A DNA stretch of 52,930 nt, taken from assembly GCA_003670925.1 (NCBI GenBank), contig QWQG01000201.1, positions 1 to 52,930 on the forward strand. The letters run 5' to 3'. Positions 1 through 9,707 of the stretch are shown here, in pieces; the stretch's first letter is position 1; each line of letters begins with the position of its first letter. A program made the translations under genes and the position numbers. The notes beneath the pieces were generated by a model. It saw only the letters and a list, made by a program, of their open reading frames with translations. It searched no databases and was not told the DNA's origin. The DNA is from Planctomycetota bacterium (GTDB lineage Bacteria > Planctomycetota > Planctomycetia > Planctomycetales > Planctomycetaceae).

Positions 1-1560
1 AAACGAGGCCATGAGGACGCGAGCCTTCGTGGTTCGAAAAAAATCGGCCCATGTGGCTGGCGCATCTTCCAACTCATTCATCCCCATGACAGAATCCGCA
101 AAATTCGCGGACGACGGAGTTGCCGGGCGGAGATCAATTTCCTGTTCCGGATGATCGGAAATCATTGCGGCCAGCAGGTTTTCTTCAAAGCTGCGAAACA
201 CATGCACGCATGGCACTGGGTTCGCCGCAAACACATCATCCAGATAACGTTCCTGACGTCGATCGGCATTGTACCAGATCACGAACTCAGCATTCGTTTC
301 ATGCAAGCCATCGGCCATGCTTTTCTGCAGCAGTTCATCAAATAGCAACGCTCCCCGCGAAGTTCGGAAGCGATACACTTTCGCCAGCAGTTCGCGAAGT
401 CGAGGCTCTTCGAGAGCCGCTCCTGCGAGTAGATAGCGATGCCAGTTCACGATCGCCTCCAAACGTGAAGGCTCCTCATCCGCCATCTTTTCAAGATGCA
501 TGAAGAGGAATTCATTCAGCGTCGAACGTACAATCTGAAAGCGGTCATCACGGACAAGGTCTTCTCGACTTGCGGTCGGCGAACAATCTTCCAGTTCAAG
601 CACGCCGCGCAGAAACGTGGCCCACGGTGGCAAAAGATCTCTCACGCGGCGCGAGATCACCATGCGCCGCACAGTCACGGCGACCGTCGAGTCATCCGCA
701 AAACCTGGCGTTCGCTGCGGTGAAATGTACAACGCTCCGGCGATTGATGCAGGCTTTTCAACACGGATCGGAATCACATCCAATGGCGATTCATTGAAAT
801 AGTTGGCGAGCTCCAGTTCCAGTGCTTCAGGATCCGGGGTTGGATCAAACCACGCGACATGAATCACATTCACTCGCGCGCCAGCCCCGTTAAGATGGAT
901 GGGCACAGTGAGAAAGTCTGCGTAGGCCCTAATTGCGGCCTCAAGCGGTTCTGCCAATTCAGACATGAACCGAAATTGCGGTTTCAAGTAAAGACGCACA
1001 GACGTGCCGACTTCCACGCGATCGCAGGATGACAACTGAATACTCGTACCTGGCCCGGCTTCCCAGCGAATGCCTTCGACACAGTCTTCGCGACGACTTT
1101 CCACGACGAGTCGATCTGCCAGCATAAAGGCACTAAACAGGCCAATGCCGAACTGACCAATCAAATGTTCGCCGTCGCCGTTGATGGCTTCGCGTTGCTC
1201 ATCGCTGCCGCGACCTTTGAGCAATCCCGTGATGCCGATCCCCAGCGTTCCCAGAAACTGCTCGGCATCGTCCGCGTTCAAACCGATTCCGTCATCGGAA
1301 AATGTCAGCGTCCCATCGGCAGCGTGCTGCTGAATGTCGATTCGTCCATGAAACGAAAGATCCCGACTGCGCCGCCGCATAATGGCGTCGTGGGCATTTT
1401 GAATCAGCTCCCGAATTGGCGTGTCGACTCGGCTGTACAGCGACGACCCCATGATCTCAATCACGCCAGCAATATCCACCCTAAACGGAATCTGACGAGT
1501 CCACACGCTCTGCACCTCACGCTGCCCGCAACCATACCACTGACGTTCGGCCGTCTGCAT
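1..1560 (-). CDS. HSP90-family molecular chaperone (HtpG-like), C-terminus outside window
   Basis: The minus-strand frame is open from an ATG at 1560 to the left edge, giving 520 residues with no stop. An in-frame TGA lies seven codons upstream of this ATG, so it is the first usable start. The N-terminal half shows the GHKL ATPase signature of HSP90: ELIQNAHDAI (nucleotide-binding Asn and Asp), DDGIGL, and IGQFGIGLFSAFMLAD. Further on, a CSPTASREDL stretch corresponds to the conserved SRE segment of the HSP90 middle domain. Family knowledge: a cytosolic ATP-driven folding chaperone acting as a dimer. The middle region diverges from classical HtpG, so it may belong to the divergent bacterial 'HSP90 family protein' branch. 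The gene is partial only because the window ends. Confidence 0.9.
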   Translation of the reverse strand, partial: MQTAERQWYGCGQREVQSVWTRQIPFRVDIAGVIEIMGSSLYSRVDTPIRELIQNAHDAIMRRRSRDLSFHGRIDIQQHAADGTLTFSDDGIGLNADDAEQFLGTLGIGITGLLKGRGSDEQREAINGDGEHLIGQFGIGLFSAFMLADRLVVESRREDCVEGIRWEAGPGTSIQLSSCDRVEVGTSVRLYLKPQFRFMSELAEPLEAAIRAYADFLTVPIHLNGAGARVNVIHVAWFDPTPDPEALELELANYFNESPLDVIPIRVEKPASIAGALYISPQRTPGFADDSTVAVTVRRMVISRRVRDLLPPWATFLRGVLELEDCSPTASREDLVRDDRFQIVRSTLNEFLFMHLEKMADEEPSRLEAIVNWHRYLLAGAALEEPRLRELLAKVYRFRTSRGALLFDELLQKSMADGLHETNAEFVIWYNADRRQERYLDDVFAANPVPCVHVFRSFEENLLAAMISDHPEQEIDLRPATPSSANFADSVMGMNELEDAPATWADFFRTTKARVLMASF

Positions 1561-1833
1561 CGTCGTCAGATCTCCGTTCCGCCGTCACAGCCCACAGGGT
1601 AGCAGCAATCTCAACGCAGTTCACGCAAGTCTGGAATCCATATTCCAAGGAGTTTATGCGTTCCCGTAACGTGGACATGCCGATTCTTGTCTGAGCTCAA
1701 AAACACAGCCCAAACCCCACGTTTTGCGAACTTTTCGTCACGCGATTGATGCGTGAAAACTTTCAGATGCTGACGCGCGAGACATTCACATCGCGCATCG
1801 ACCTGCGGCGACTGCAATAGAGCCCATCCCGGT

Positions 1834-3144
1834 CTACCGCAGATGCGCGTCGGCAAACTTCAGATACTGCTCCCAGTCGTAGTCAGTCACGTCGTGTTTT
1901 CCTGATCGCATGTGGTAACCAACATCAGCCTGTAAGGGGGAATCGACTTCCGGCATCTTGTCGGATTCAAAGACCTTCTTTCCAAACAGGCGGAACGCCG
2001 GACCAGCATGATAAAGCCCTAGGTATTCGCCATAGGGATCAGCCCAAGTATCTTCTTCCGCACTCGCCACGTACACAGGCCGTGGTGCGCTGAGCGCAAT
2101 CAGCATGTGACTGTCCACCGGCATCGCCGCTTCGTTATTGTTGTACTTGCGATGATTGATGCAAAACCAGTGAGGGAACGACGTGTTGATCCGATTGACC
2201 GTCTCACCGAAAACTCTTTTATCTAGGGCCGCGCCCCCGCAGCCGGACTCGTTAGCGATCACCATGGCAAATCGCGGATCCGTCGCACCGGCCCAGAGCG
2301 ATGTCTTGCCTAGTCGTGAATGTCCGAAGACAGCCACCTTTTTCGCATCGATTGTGTTGTCTGATTCAAGTACATCCAGCGCGCGACTTAAGCCCCAAGC
2401 CCAAGCACTGATGGAGCCGCCCGCATCGCCTGCGCGCGGTGCATCACCTTTTTCAAAGAGCGAATGGATCCCATTCTTGAATCCATCATCAACGTCCGGG
2501 TCGACATCGCCGTAGTAGATCGTGACCAGCCCATAACCGCGACTGATAATCGTCGATACAGCCCAACGACTTGCCTCTGAGGCACGCGATGCCTCCGACG
2601 CCTGATTATTGTCGATTCCCAGTTCTTTTCTGTTTTGCATCCATGATTCGGTCAGATGAATTCGGGGGTCATTTTCAACCGCGTGATTGCCGCCAAAATT
2701 GTATCCGAGAAATGCGGGAACTGGCTTTGTCGCATTGACAGGCGTGTAAATCAACAGATCCATTTGTGGCCCGCTGTCGTCGTCGGAAAAGAACACTGTC
2801 ACTTCGCGGCGGAGCGCCTGACCGTCCAGAGCATCCGGCACAGATGAGCGAATTTTTGTGCGAAGCCTTATCTTTCCGGCTGGCAGTTTTCCGAACACAT
2901 TCTCCTCGAACATCCGAAGAATCTCGGAGCGGCGTTTCGTATGCCAGACGGCAGCAGAATCCACCCCTGTGCCATCGTCACACTTCAGCAAGTCCGGCAG
3001 CGTATACGGAGGCACTTTTGACTCGTCATAATTAAATTCTTCCGCGTGTAGCATCAACGAACTCCAAAAGTTGCTCACCAGCAGGCAGAAGGCGAAGACA
3101 AGCCCTGACCGCAGGGGATTGTGTGCATCAAGCAGACCAAACAT
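1834..3144 (-). CDS. Secreted CE15-like alpha/beta-hydrolase (glucuronoyl-esterase type)
   Basis: A 436-residue protein with an N-terminal hydrophobic segment (about residues 12-33, ending near LHAEE) that fits a signal peptide. The nucleophile elbow is GHSRLGKTSLWAG, followed by ESGCGGAA and, near the C-terminus, PVDSHMLIALSAPRPVYV, which supplies the expected histidine. This order (GxSRxGK, ESGCGGAA, H-x-LIAL-APRP) is that of carbohydrate esterase family 15, which cuts ester links between lignin alcohols and 4-O-methylglucuronate in xylan; related planctomycete proteins are often labelled acetylxylan esterase. The residue before the nucleophile serine is His, where fungal enzymes have Cys. 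It is divergent from mnmG and followed by the HSP90-like gene on the same strand, with no evident functional link. The exact substrate is not resolved. Confidence 0.82.
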   Translation of the reverse strand: MFGLLDAHNPLRSGLVFAFCLLVSNFWSSLMLHAEEFNYDESKVPPYTLPDLLKCDDGTGVDSAAVWHTKRRSEILRMFEENVFGKLPAGKIRLRTKIRSSVPDALDGQALRREVTVFFSDDDSGPQMDLLIYTPVNATKPVPAFLGYNFGGNHAVENDPRIHLTESWMQNRKELGIDNNQASEASRASEASRWAVSTIISRGYGLVTIYYGDVDPDVDDGFKNGIHSLFEKGDAPRAGDAGGSISAWAWGLSRALDVLESDNTIDAKKVAVFGHSRLGKTSLWAGATDPRFAMVIANESGCGGAALDKRVFGETVNRINTSFPHWFCINHRKYNNNEAAMPVDSHMLIALSAPRPVYVASAEEDTWADPYGEYLGLYHAGPAFRLFGKKVFESDKMPEVDSPLQADVGYHMRSGKHDVTDYDWEQYLKFADAHLR

Positions 3145-3371
3145 TAGTGATTTCTCCGGCAGGGTTTGTGGGGATGTTGTGCCTGTTCAGCATCATGGCA
3201 AAATCCTGACAGAACTCAATCGATTGTGAATCCAGCATGTCGTCCCTGCGAAAACGGGGCTGCAAGGTAGTTCCTCTGGTCCGACCACTCTATGATACGG
3301 AAAGGGTACCGGGTGGGCGTGAGCAATGTCCGGCACTAGCGCAGGGAAATTCAGGAGCGTAGAGATTCAAC

Positions 3372-5195
3372 ATGTCGTTCAAGTGCATTTATGATTTTGA
3401 TGTGGTGGTCGTGGGCGCCGGGCATGCAGGAACAGAAGCCGCCCTTGCCGCAGCGCGAATCGGGGCGAAGACGGCGCTTGTGACGATGAATTGCGACACC
3501 GTCGGGCAGATGAGTTGCAATCCAGCGATCGGGGGAATTGCGAAGGGACAGATTGTCCGTGAAATCGATGCGCTTGGCGGCGAAATGGGCCGCGTGATCG
3601 ATGCGACCGGGATTCACTTCCGGATGCTCAACAGCGGCAAAGGGCCAGCCATGCACAGTCCGCGCGCTCAGGCGGACAAAAAGGCATATCAATTTGAAAT
3701 GAAGAACCGGGTTGAACTGCAGGAGAATCTGACGCTCTGTCAGGAAACTGTTGAATCGATCGAAACAGACGGCGGAAAAATCACGGGCATCCGCGTCGCG
3801 GGTGATGCGTTGTACCGCGCCCGGGCTGTGATCCTGACGACCGGCACGTTTCTCAAAGCCATTATGCATACGGGCGAATCGAAGGCCGAAGGCGGACGAG
3901 CCGGTGACAAGGCGTCGCATGGGGTTTCAGGCGCATTGACGTCCCTGGGCTTTGAGCTGCGGCGTTTCAAGACCGGCACTCCCGCCCGTTTGAATGGTCG
4001 CACGATCGATTTTACGCGCTGCGAACCTCAACCCGGCGATGAAAATCCCGAACCGTTTTCATTCATGAATGATCGGATTGAGCAGTCTCAGATTCATTGT
4101 TATCTGACAAGTACGACTCACGAAATCCACGAAATCATCCGCGCCAACCTGCACCGCGCCCCGATGTATTCGGGGCAGATTCAATCCACGGGACCGCGTT
4201 ACTGTCCCTCGATTGAAGATAAAGTCGTCCGCTTTGCAGATAAGACGTCGCATCAAATTTTTCTCGAACCGGAAGGCCGCAATACTCAAGAAGTTTATTG
4301 CAACGGGATCTCCACTAGCCTTCCACGCGATGTACAGGATGAGATTGTGCGGCGAATTCCGGGCTGTGAAAAAGCCCAGATCATGCGGTACGGTTACGCC
4401 GTTGAATACGACTTCGCACCGCCAACACAACTGTATCCGACGATGGAAACGCGCCTTGTGGAAGGGCTGTACTTCGCCGGCCAGATCAACGGCACCACGG
4501 GGTATGAGGAAGCTGCCGGACAAGGTCTAATGGCTGGTCTCAATGCCGCCCTGAAAATTCAGGGTAAGGGGCCGTTTGTGCTTGATCGCAGCCAAGCATA
4601 TTTGGGCGTTCTGATCGATGATCTCGTCACCAAAGGTGTTGACGAACCCTATCGAATGTTCACATCGCGTGCCGAATATCGCCTACTGCTCCGACAGGAT
4701 AATGCTGATCGAAGGTTGACACCGCTGGGAATTCAGATCGGCAGCGTGTGTCCCGCGCGGACGGATCGCTTTCGCCGTTATGAAGATAATCTGCAACAAG
4801 GATTTGCGGCGATGAGCAAGCTCCGGTCACTGGGGGCCACGCTGGAAGAATGGCTGCGCCGTAACACGATCACATGGGACGAAGTCTATCAGCAGTTTCC
4901 GCAACTGACTGAGTTGAACCTGACCGTCAACACTCGGCGACAAATGATGATCGAAGCGCAGTATGCCGGCTACGTCCGGCGTCAGGAGACCGACATCGCA
5001 CGACTGCAAAAAGTAGATTCTGTCCGGATACCTGAGATATTTGACTATCTTGCCGTACCACAACTGCGTCACGAAGCGAAAGAAAAACTCACCCGCCTAC
5101 GTCCCGTCACTGTCGGCCAAGCCAGCCGTGTGAGCGGGATCACACCAGCGGATATCGCGATCCTAATGTTCTATTTGAAACCGTCAAGCAGTTGA
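3372..5195 (+). CDS. mnmG: tRNA uridine 5-carboxymethylaminomethyl modification enzyme MnmG (GidA)
   Basis: A 607-residue protein beginning with the FAD-binding Rossmann motif GAGHAGTEAA (about residues 14-23) and containing the family signatures GQMSCNPAIGGIAKG and GEMGRVIDATGI, plus TGYEEAAGQGLMAG and MFTSRAEYRLLLRQDNAD. The C-terminal helical region ends near SRVSGITPADIAIL, which matches the MnmE-interaction and tRNA-binding part of the family. MnmG works with MnmE (not in this window) to install cmnm5U at wobble uridine 34. The length is close to the usual 620-630 residues. The start is an ATG with an AGGAG about 15 bases upstream, rather far for a Shine-Dalgarno. The TPR gene follows on the same strand and may share transcription. 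Confidence 0.96.
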   Translation: MSFKCIYDFDVVVVGAGHAGTEAALAAARIGAKTALVTMNCDTVGQMSCNPAIGGIAKGQIVREIDALGGEMGRVIDATGIHFRMLNSGKGPAMHSPRAQADKKAYQFEMKNRVELQENLTLCQETVESIETDGGKITGIRVAGDALYRARAVILTTGTFLKAIMHTGESKAEGGRAGDKASHGVSGALTSLGFELRRFKTGTPARLNGRTIDFTRCEPQPGDENPEPFSFMNDRIEQSQIHCYLTSTTHEIHEIIRANLHRAPMYSGQIQSTGPRYCPSIEDKVVRFADKTSHQIFLEPEGRNTQEVYCNGISTSLPRDVQDEIVRRIPGCEKAQIMRYGYAVEYDFAPPTQLYPTMETRLVEGLYFAGQINGTTGYEEAAGQGLMAGLNAALKIQGKGPFVLDRSQAYLGVLIDDLVTKGVDEPYRMFTSRAEYRLLLRQDNADRRLTPLGIQIGSVCPARTDRFRRYEDNLQQGFAAMSKLRSLGATLEEWLRRNTITWDEVYQQFPQLTELNLTVNTRRQMMIEAQYAGYVRRQETDIARLQKVDSVRIPEIFDYLAVPQLRHEAKEKLTRLRPVTVGQASRVSGITPADIAILMFYLKPSSS

Positions 5196-5363
5196 GTGAC
5201 CAGCGGGAGTAGCACTCAACGTAGAACAGGTGATGGAGCACGGAACGGCAATTTGACTTTGAACGGCTACGTTCATATCATCGCATGGCGGTGCGGCAGG
5301 GAGCCGCGAGTGTTAGCAGATGATTGCTGCCGGAGACTTCCAAATGGCTTCAGGCGCTTTATC

Positions 5364-8300
5364 ATGTTTGACGTTGAATTTCGACGTGTGACCCTAATTT
5401 GTCTAGCCTCTGGCCTTCTGTTGACTAGGCTCACGGCCACCGCGGTGCACGGGGAAGAAACCGTTCAGGGCACGAGGCAGTTTGCCGTCGCTGTCGGGTT
5501 TCAAAATCAAAAACTCTACGAATCCGCGATAGACGAGTGGAACACGTTCCTCCAGAAATTCCCCGAAGATTCGCGCGTCGATAAAGCAACACACTATCTG
5601 GGAACCTGTCAGCTTCAGGCCAAACAACTTCCAGCTGCAGCAGCGACGTTTGAATCGGTTTTGCAGCAGTATCCTAAGTTCGAATTGCTCGACCAATCTA
5701 TTTTAAACCTTGGCACTGCATGGTACAGTCAGGCTCAGGACTCAAAGAAACAGGAAGACTATGCGAAGGCCGAAAGTTCGTTCACTCGGCTCGCGACGGA
5801 ATTTCCAAAAAGCCCTTATGCTGGTCGAGCGCTCTACTATCGCGGCGAGACCCAGTACCAGCAAAACAAGCTGGACGAAGCTGCCGTCAGCTATGCGGCG
5901 TTAACGAATACATTTCCCACAGACGAACTTGTACCAGACGCGACGTATGCATTGGGTATCTGTCAGGAAGCGTTGAAAAAGAATGACGATGCGGTGGCGA
6001 CGTTTGCTCGATTCGAAGCCAACTTTCCGCAACATGCATTGCTGGCTGAAGTGAAAATGCGACATGCGGAACTTCTTTTTAGCGCTACAAAATTTGATGA
6101 GGCCCAAGGACTATTCGCGCAGATCAGCGGCGTTAAAGACTTTCCGCTGGCCGACACCGCCATGTTGCGTCAGGCGCGTTGTCTCTATGAACTCAAAAAA
6201 TACGACGAGGCCGGTAATCTGTACTGGAATGTGCCGCGCCAGTTCACACAGTCGAAGCACTACGACATCGCGGTGTTGGCTGGTGCGAAATGCTTCTACT
6301 TGGCCGGTAAGTACGAACGTGCTCGATCTGGTCTTGAAAACGTTGCGAAACGCGATGTGCCTGAAGCAGCCGAAGCCTGTCAATGGATTGGACGTTCACT
6401 GCTGAAGGAAAACAATCCCCAAGAGGCCTTGAAGGTCCTTGATGCGGCCATTGCTAAACACGGATCAAATCCCACGTTTCCACAACTGGTGCTGGCTCGG
6501 ATTGACGCGTTGTACGAACTTCCTGATCGCCGGGTAGAAACGGTTCCGTTATACGCTGAGTTCTCTCAAAAATACCCTCAAGATGAACTGGCCGCGCAGG
6601 CACAGTATATGTCAGCGCTGACGGCCTTGGAATTCGACAAGCATGCAACAGCAAAGGTCAACTGCGATGCTTTCGCGCTGCGATTCCCCAAGGATCCCCT
6701 GCTGCCGGATGTGCTGTTCATTGGTGCCGAAGCGCGGCTTTTACTGGGGGAATTTGCGGAATCGGAACGTCTGTACCGCGATTTTCTGACGCGAGTTCCG
6801 CAACATCCCAACGCGGCACAAGCGCGAGTTCGCTTGGGGCTCGCCTTGCAACTGGACGGCCGGAACAAAGATGCCCTCGCAGAACTTGAGGCGACGCTGA
6901 GTAGTCTTTCCGAGGCGGCTTTGAAGAGCGAAGCCCTGGCAATCATGGGACGTTGTCAGGTCGCCGAGAATCAGCTGGACAAAGCTGCCGGGGCGTTCGA
7001 ACAGTCACTTGCGGCAAAGCCAGATCGCCCCCAGTCAGACCAGACGCTGCTGACCCTCGCAGATGTCTATCGTCGCCTTGAACGAGCTTCCGATTCGGCC
7101 GTACGACTGGAGCAGTTGAAACGCGAATTCCCGAAAAGTTCGCTCGTCGAAGAAGCGACGTTTCGACTTGGCGAAGCAGCTTATGCAAAGAGCGCATTTG
7201 ATCAGGCAATCAAGCAGTATACCGTTGTCGTCAACACGTGGCCGGCAGGCACGTTTGCACCACACGCGCAGTATGGTCTTGGCTGGTCTTACTTCAAACA
7301 GCAGGATTTCGCGAAGTCGGTAGCGGCCACGAAAACGCTGGCCGATCGTTACGGAAAATCGGATCTGGCCCCGAAGGGGATGTACGTTCGCGCGATGGCG
7401 CAATATCAACTCGGCCAGTTTGCCCCTGCAGTCGATGATGTGCGGGCATTCCTGAATAGCAAACCGCCTCAAAAAGATGCCTTAGACGCCGAGTATCTCT
7501 TGGGACTGTCGTTTGCGGCCCAGCAAAAGTTTGCGGAAGCCGCTCAGACCTATGCCGAAATCTTGGTAAAAGATTCAATGTATGCCGAGGCTGACAAGGT
7601 CTTGTATGAACTTGGCTGGGCACATTTTGAATTGATGCAGCGCAAAGAATCGAGTGCTGCATTTCGTCGTTTGGGAACTCAGTTTCCTGACAGTCCATTC
7701 GCGGCTGAAAGTTGGTTTCGGGTAGGCGAAGCATACTACGATGCCGGTGAATTTCTGGAAGCCGTGAATGCATACACGGAAGCCCAAGCCAAAGCGGGAG
7801 CAACTGCCAGCCAAGAAATTGGTGAAAAAGCCGCGCATAAACGAGGCTGGAGTTTTCTCAAAGCAAACGACTTTGCCGAAGCGACGAGGGCCTTTGAAAC
7901 GCAGTTGAAATCATATCCCGGAGGACCGTTGTCTGGCGACGCGCAATTTCTGTTGGGCGAATGTCTGTATAAACAGAAACAGTGGCAATTGGCGCTGCCG
8001 CATTACGCTTCTGTCATCGCTGCGAATCATCCAACTTATAATGCATTGGCGTTATATCGCTCTGGCGAGTGTGCCGCAGCATTAGAGCAGTGGGATGAGA
8101 GCGGTCGATTTCATCAGCAGGCTCTGGATGGTTTTCCCGAGTTTGAACTCAAACCGGAGGCCCGGTACGGAGTCGGTTGGTCCTTGCAGCAACGGAATAA
8201 GCTGGCGGAAGCAATTCTTTACTATGAAAAAGTGACGGAGGAAACAGAAACAGAAACGGCCGCCAAAGCCAGATTTATGATCGGCGAATGCTATTTCTCA

Positions 8301-8516
8301 CAGAAGAACCACAAGGAGGCGACAAAGCACTTTCTCAAGGCAGCGTTTGCATACGGTCACAAAGAATGGTCTGCGATGGCGTGGTTTGAAGCAGCGCGCT
8401 GTTTTGAAGTTCTGCAAGATTTGGCTCAGGCAAAGAACTGTTATCAGCAGATGATCGAGAAATTCCCCGATCATCCGAAAGTGGCCGATGCCAAAAAAAG
8501 ACGAGGCGAACTGTAA
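5364..8516 (+). CDS. Secreted tetratricopeptide-repeat protein of an ExbB/ExbD gene cluster
   Basis: The ATG at 5364 gives a 1050-residue protein starting with a clear signal peptide (a hydrophobic run near residues 8-22, then AVHGEE). The frame is open back to a GTG at 5196, directly after the mnmG stop, but that extension is not hydrophobic and would bury the signal. The rest is almost entirely TPR-type helix pairs with recurring patterns such as Y..A...F..L...FP.SP.A..A.y..Ge. Many repeats carry the 'FP' turn seen in outer-membrane lipoprotein and YbgF/CpoB-like TPRs. It lies upstream of exbB, exbD and the toroid protein, so a role as a periplasmic scaffold for a Tol/Ton-like complex is a reasonable inference, comparable to CpoB of the Tol-Pal system. 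No enzymatic motif was seen. Confidence 0.85.
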   Translation: MFDVEFRRVTLICLASGLLLTRLTATAVHGEETVQGTRQFAVAVGFQNQKLYESAIDEWNTFLQKFPEDSRVDKATHYLGTCQLQAKQLPAAAATFESVLQQYPKFELLDQSILNLGTAWYSQAQDSKKQEDYAKAESSFTRLATEFPKSPYAGRALYYRGETQYQQNKLDEAAVSYAALTNTFPTDELVPDATYALGICQEALKKNDDAVATFARFEANFPQHALLAEVKMRHAELLFSATKFDEAQGLFAQISGVKDFPLADTAMLRQARCLYELKKYDEAGNLYWNVPRQFTQSKHYDIAVLAGAKCFYLAGKYERARSGLENVAKRDVPEAAEACQWIGRSLLKENNPQEALKVLDAAIAKHGSNPTFPQLVLARIDALYELPDRRVETVPLYAEFSQKYPQDELAAQAQYMSALTALEFDKHATAKVNCDAFALRFPKDPLLPDVLFIGAEARLLLGEFAESERLYRDFLTRVPQHPNAAQARVRLGLALQLDGRNKDALAELEATLSSLSEAALKSEALAIMGRCQVAENQLDKAAGAFEQSLAAKPDRPQSDQTLLTLADVYRRLERASDSAVRLEQLKREFPKSSLVEEATFRLGEAAYAKSAFDQAIKQYTVVVNTWPAGTFAPHAQYGLGWSYFKQQDFAKSVAATKTLADRYGKSDLAPKGMYVRAMAQYQLGQFAPAVDDVRAFLNSKPPQKDALDAEYLLGLSFAAQQKFAEAAQTYAEILVKDSMYAEADKVLYELGWAHFELMQRKESSAAFRRLGTQFPDSPFAAESWFRVGEAYYDAGEFLEAVNAYTEAQAKAGATASQEIGEKAAHKRGWSFLKANDFAEATRAFETQLKSYPGGPLSGDAQFLLGECLYKQKQWQLALPHYASVIAANHPTYNALALYRSGECAAALEQWDESGRFHQQALDGFPEFELKPEARYGVGWSLQQRNKLAEAILYYEKVTEETETETAAKARFMIGECYFSQKNHKEATKHFLKAAFAYGHKEWSAMAWFEAARCFEVLQDLAQAKNCYQQMIEKFPDHPKVADAKKRRGEL

Positions 8517-8555
8517 AAGTTCATGGTGTATTCGACTTTAATGATCCATCCGACA

Positions 8556-8583
8556 GATCGTTCGATGGAACACGATCGTTTTG
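8556..8583 (+). terminator. Weak hairpin between the TPR gene and the exbB-like gene
   Basis: GATCGT at 8556-8561 pairs with ACGATC at 8572-8577 around a ten-base loop, followed by a short GTTTTG. The 6-bp stem and short T-run could act as a weak terminator or processing site that lowers expression of the membrane genes relative to the TPR gene. It may also be chance. Confidence 0.3.
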
Positions 8584-8622
8584 CATGGCCCTTCATTTTA
8601 CGAATCATACCGGGCAACTCAG

Positions 8623-9636
8623 ATGGCAAACGTTAAGCAGAGATCCCAATGGATGATTGCGACTGTCGTCCTCGTGACGGTCTGCTGTGCAACGGCAACG
8701 TCGGTGTTGCAAGCGCAGGCCGATGCAACTGCCGACGGGATTGCTGCTGAACCTAGGACTCTGCAGGCTCCAAGCAAGAACGTGCCCGACGAAGTTGCGA
8801 ACGGATTGACACCGAATGTCGCGAGACAACCGTTACCGTTCCTGTGGGACTTAGCAATGCAGGGCGGCGTCTTTATGATCCCGATTGGATTGTGTTCGAT
8901 CGTCGTCTTAGCCTTTGGCCTTGAACGGCGTGTTGGATTGCAGAAAGGCCGAATTCTTCCCCGTGGTCTGCTTGTCGCTCTGCAAAAACTCAATCAACAG
9001 AACACGGGCATCGACCCACGCTTGGCGTACGATGAATGTCAGAAATATCGCTCCCCGCTGGGACGAGTCATTCAGGCGGCGATTTTGAAAGTCGGACGAC
9101 CGCATGCAGAACTCGAGAAAACCGTCGAAGATGCTGTGAGCCGGGAAGCGGATGAAATGGCTCAAAATATTCGTCCGATCAATATCACGGCCAGTGTGGC
9201 CCCGTTACTCGGCCTCTTGGGCACGGTGCAGGGCATGATTATGGCCTTCATGGTGATGAGTACCACCGCTGCCTCAGGGACGGCGAAGGGTCAGGAACTG
9301 GCACAGGGAATTTACACCGCATTGGTGACCACGTTCGCCGGTTTATGTGTGGCGATTCCGGCTATCATTATTGCCAATTTATTAGAAGGCCGCATCGAGC
9401 GACTGCTCCGCGGGATGGAAGATGTGTTCAACGAAATTCTGCCGCTGTTCGAACGCTTTGAAGGCAAATGGCGCGTGACGATGAAGAGCGATGCTTCGGG
9501 AGTCGTTCTTAAGGGGACAAATTCTAAACCAGACATGTTGGCATCTTCCAAGTCGGGCGATTCCGAATCGAAGACTCGAAAACCAACACAACCTGTGGCG
9601 ATTGCAGAAGGGAACGAACAGGCACAGTTGCCTTAG
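8623..9636 (+). CDS. MotA/TolQ/ExbB proton channel family protein
   Basis: A 337-residue protein from the ATG at 8623. A TTG at 8581 would add 14 residues ahead of what looks like an N-terminal signal or membrane segment. After a roughly 45-residue extracytoplasmic stretch come TM1 (about 80-100), a cytoplasmic loop, TM2 (about 190-212, with VAPLLGLLGTVQGMI, the family hallmark) and TM3 (about 232-256, ALVTTFAGLCVAIPAI). This is the ExbB/TolQ fold, which with ExbD/TolR forms a proton-motive-force-driven stator in the inner membrane. The C-terminus after TM3 is long, charged and Ser/Lys-rich. The ExbD-like gene follows after 71 bases. The long N-terminal extension before TM1 is common in planctomycete homologues. 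Which of ExbB or TolQ it is cannot be decided. Confidence 0.92.
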   Translation: MANVKQRSQWMIATVVLVTVCCATATSVLQAQADATADGIAAEPRTLQAPSKNVPDEVANGLTPNVARQPLPFLWDLAMQGGVFMIPIGLCSIVVLAFGLERRVGLQKGRILPRGLLVALQKLNQQNTGIDPRLAYDECQKYRSPLGRVIQAAILKVGRPHAELEKTVEDAVSREADEMAQNIRPINITASVAPLLGLLGTVQGMIMAFMVMSTTAASGTAKGQELAQGIYTALVTTFAGLCVAIPAIIIANLLEGRIERLLRGMEDVFNEILPLFERFEGKWRVTMKSDASGVVLKGTNSKPDMLASSKSGDSESKTRKPTQPVAIAEGNEQAQLP

Positions 9637-9707
9637 GGTCCGGTTTAGCCCGCATCCTGATCAAACAACCCGTAGCGCCATTTCGCTGATACGACAGAAG
9701 CAGATCC

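Noticed and set aside
1611-1856. Minus-strand frame of 81 codons between the esterase and HSP90-like genes
   Set aside because: It overlaps the end of the esterase gene, has no ribosome-binding site and no recognisable family.
3238-3363. A 41-codon plus-strand frame upstream of mnmG
   Set aside because: Short, no Shine-Dalgarno, no membrane segment or other coherent feature, and it probably covers regulatory DNA.
5196-5363. N-terminal extension of the TPR protein from a GTG at 5196
   Set aside because: The extension is polar and would place the signal peptide 56 residues inside the protein; the ATG at 5364 fits export.
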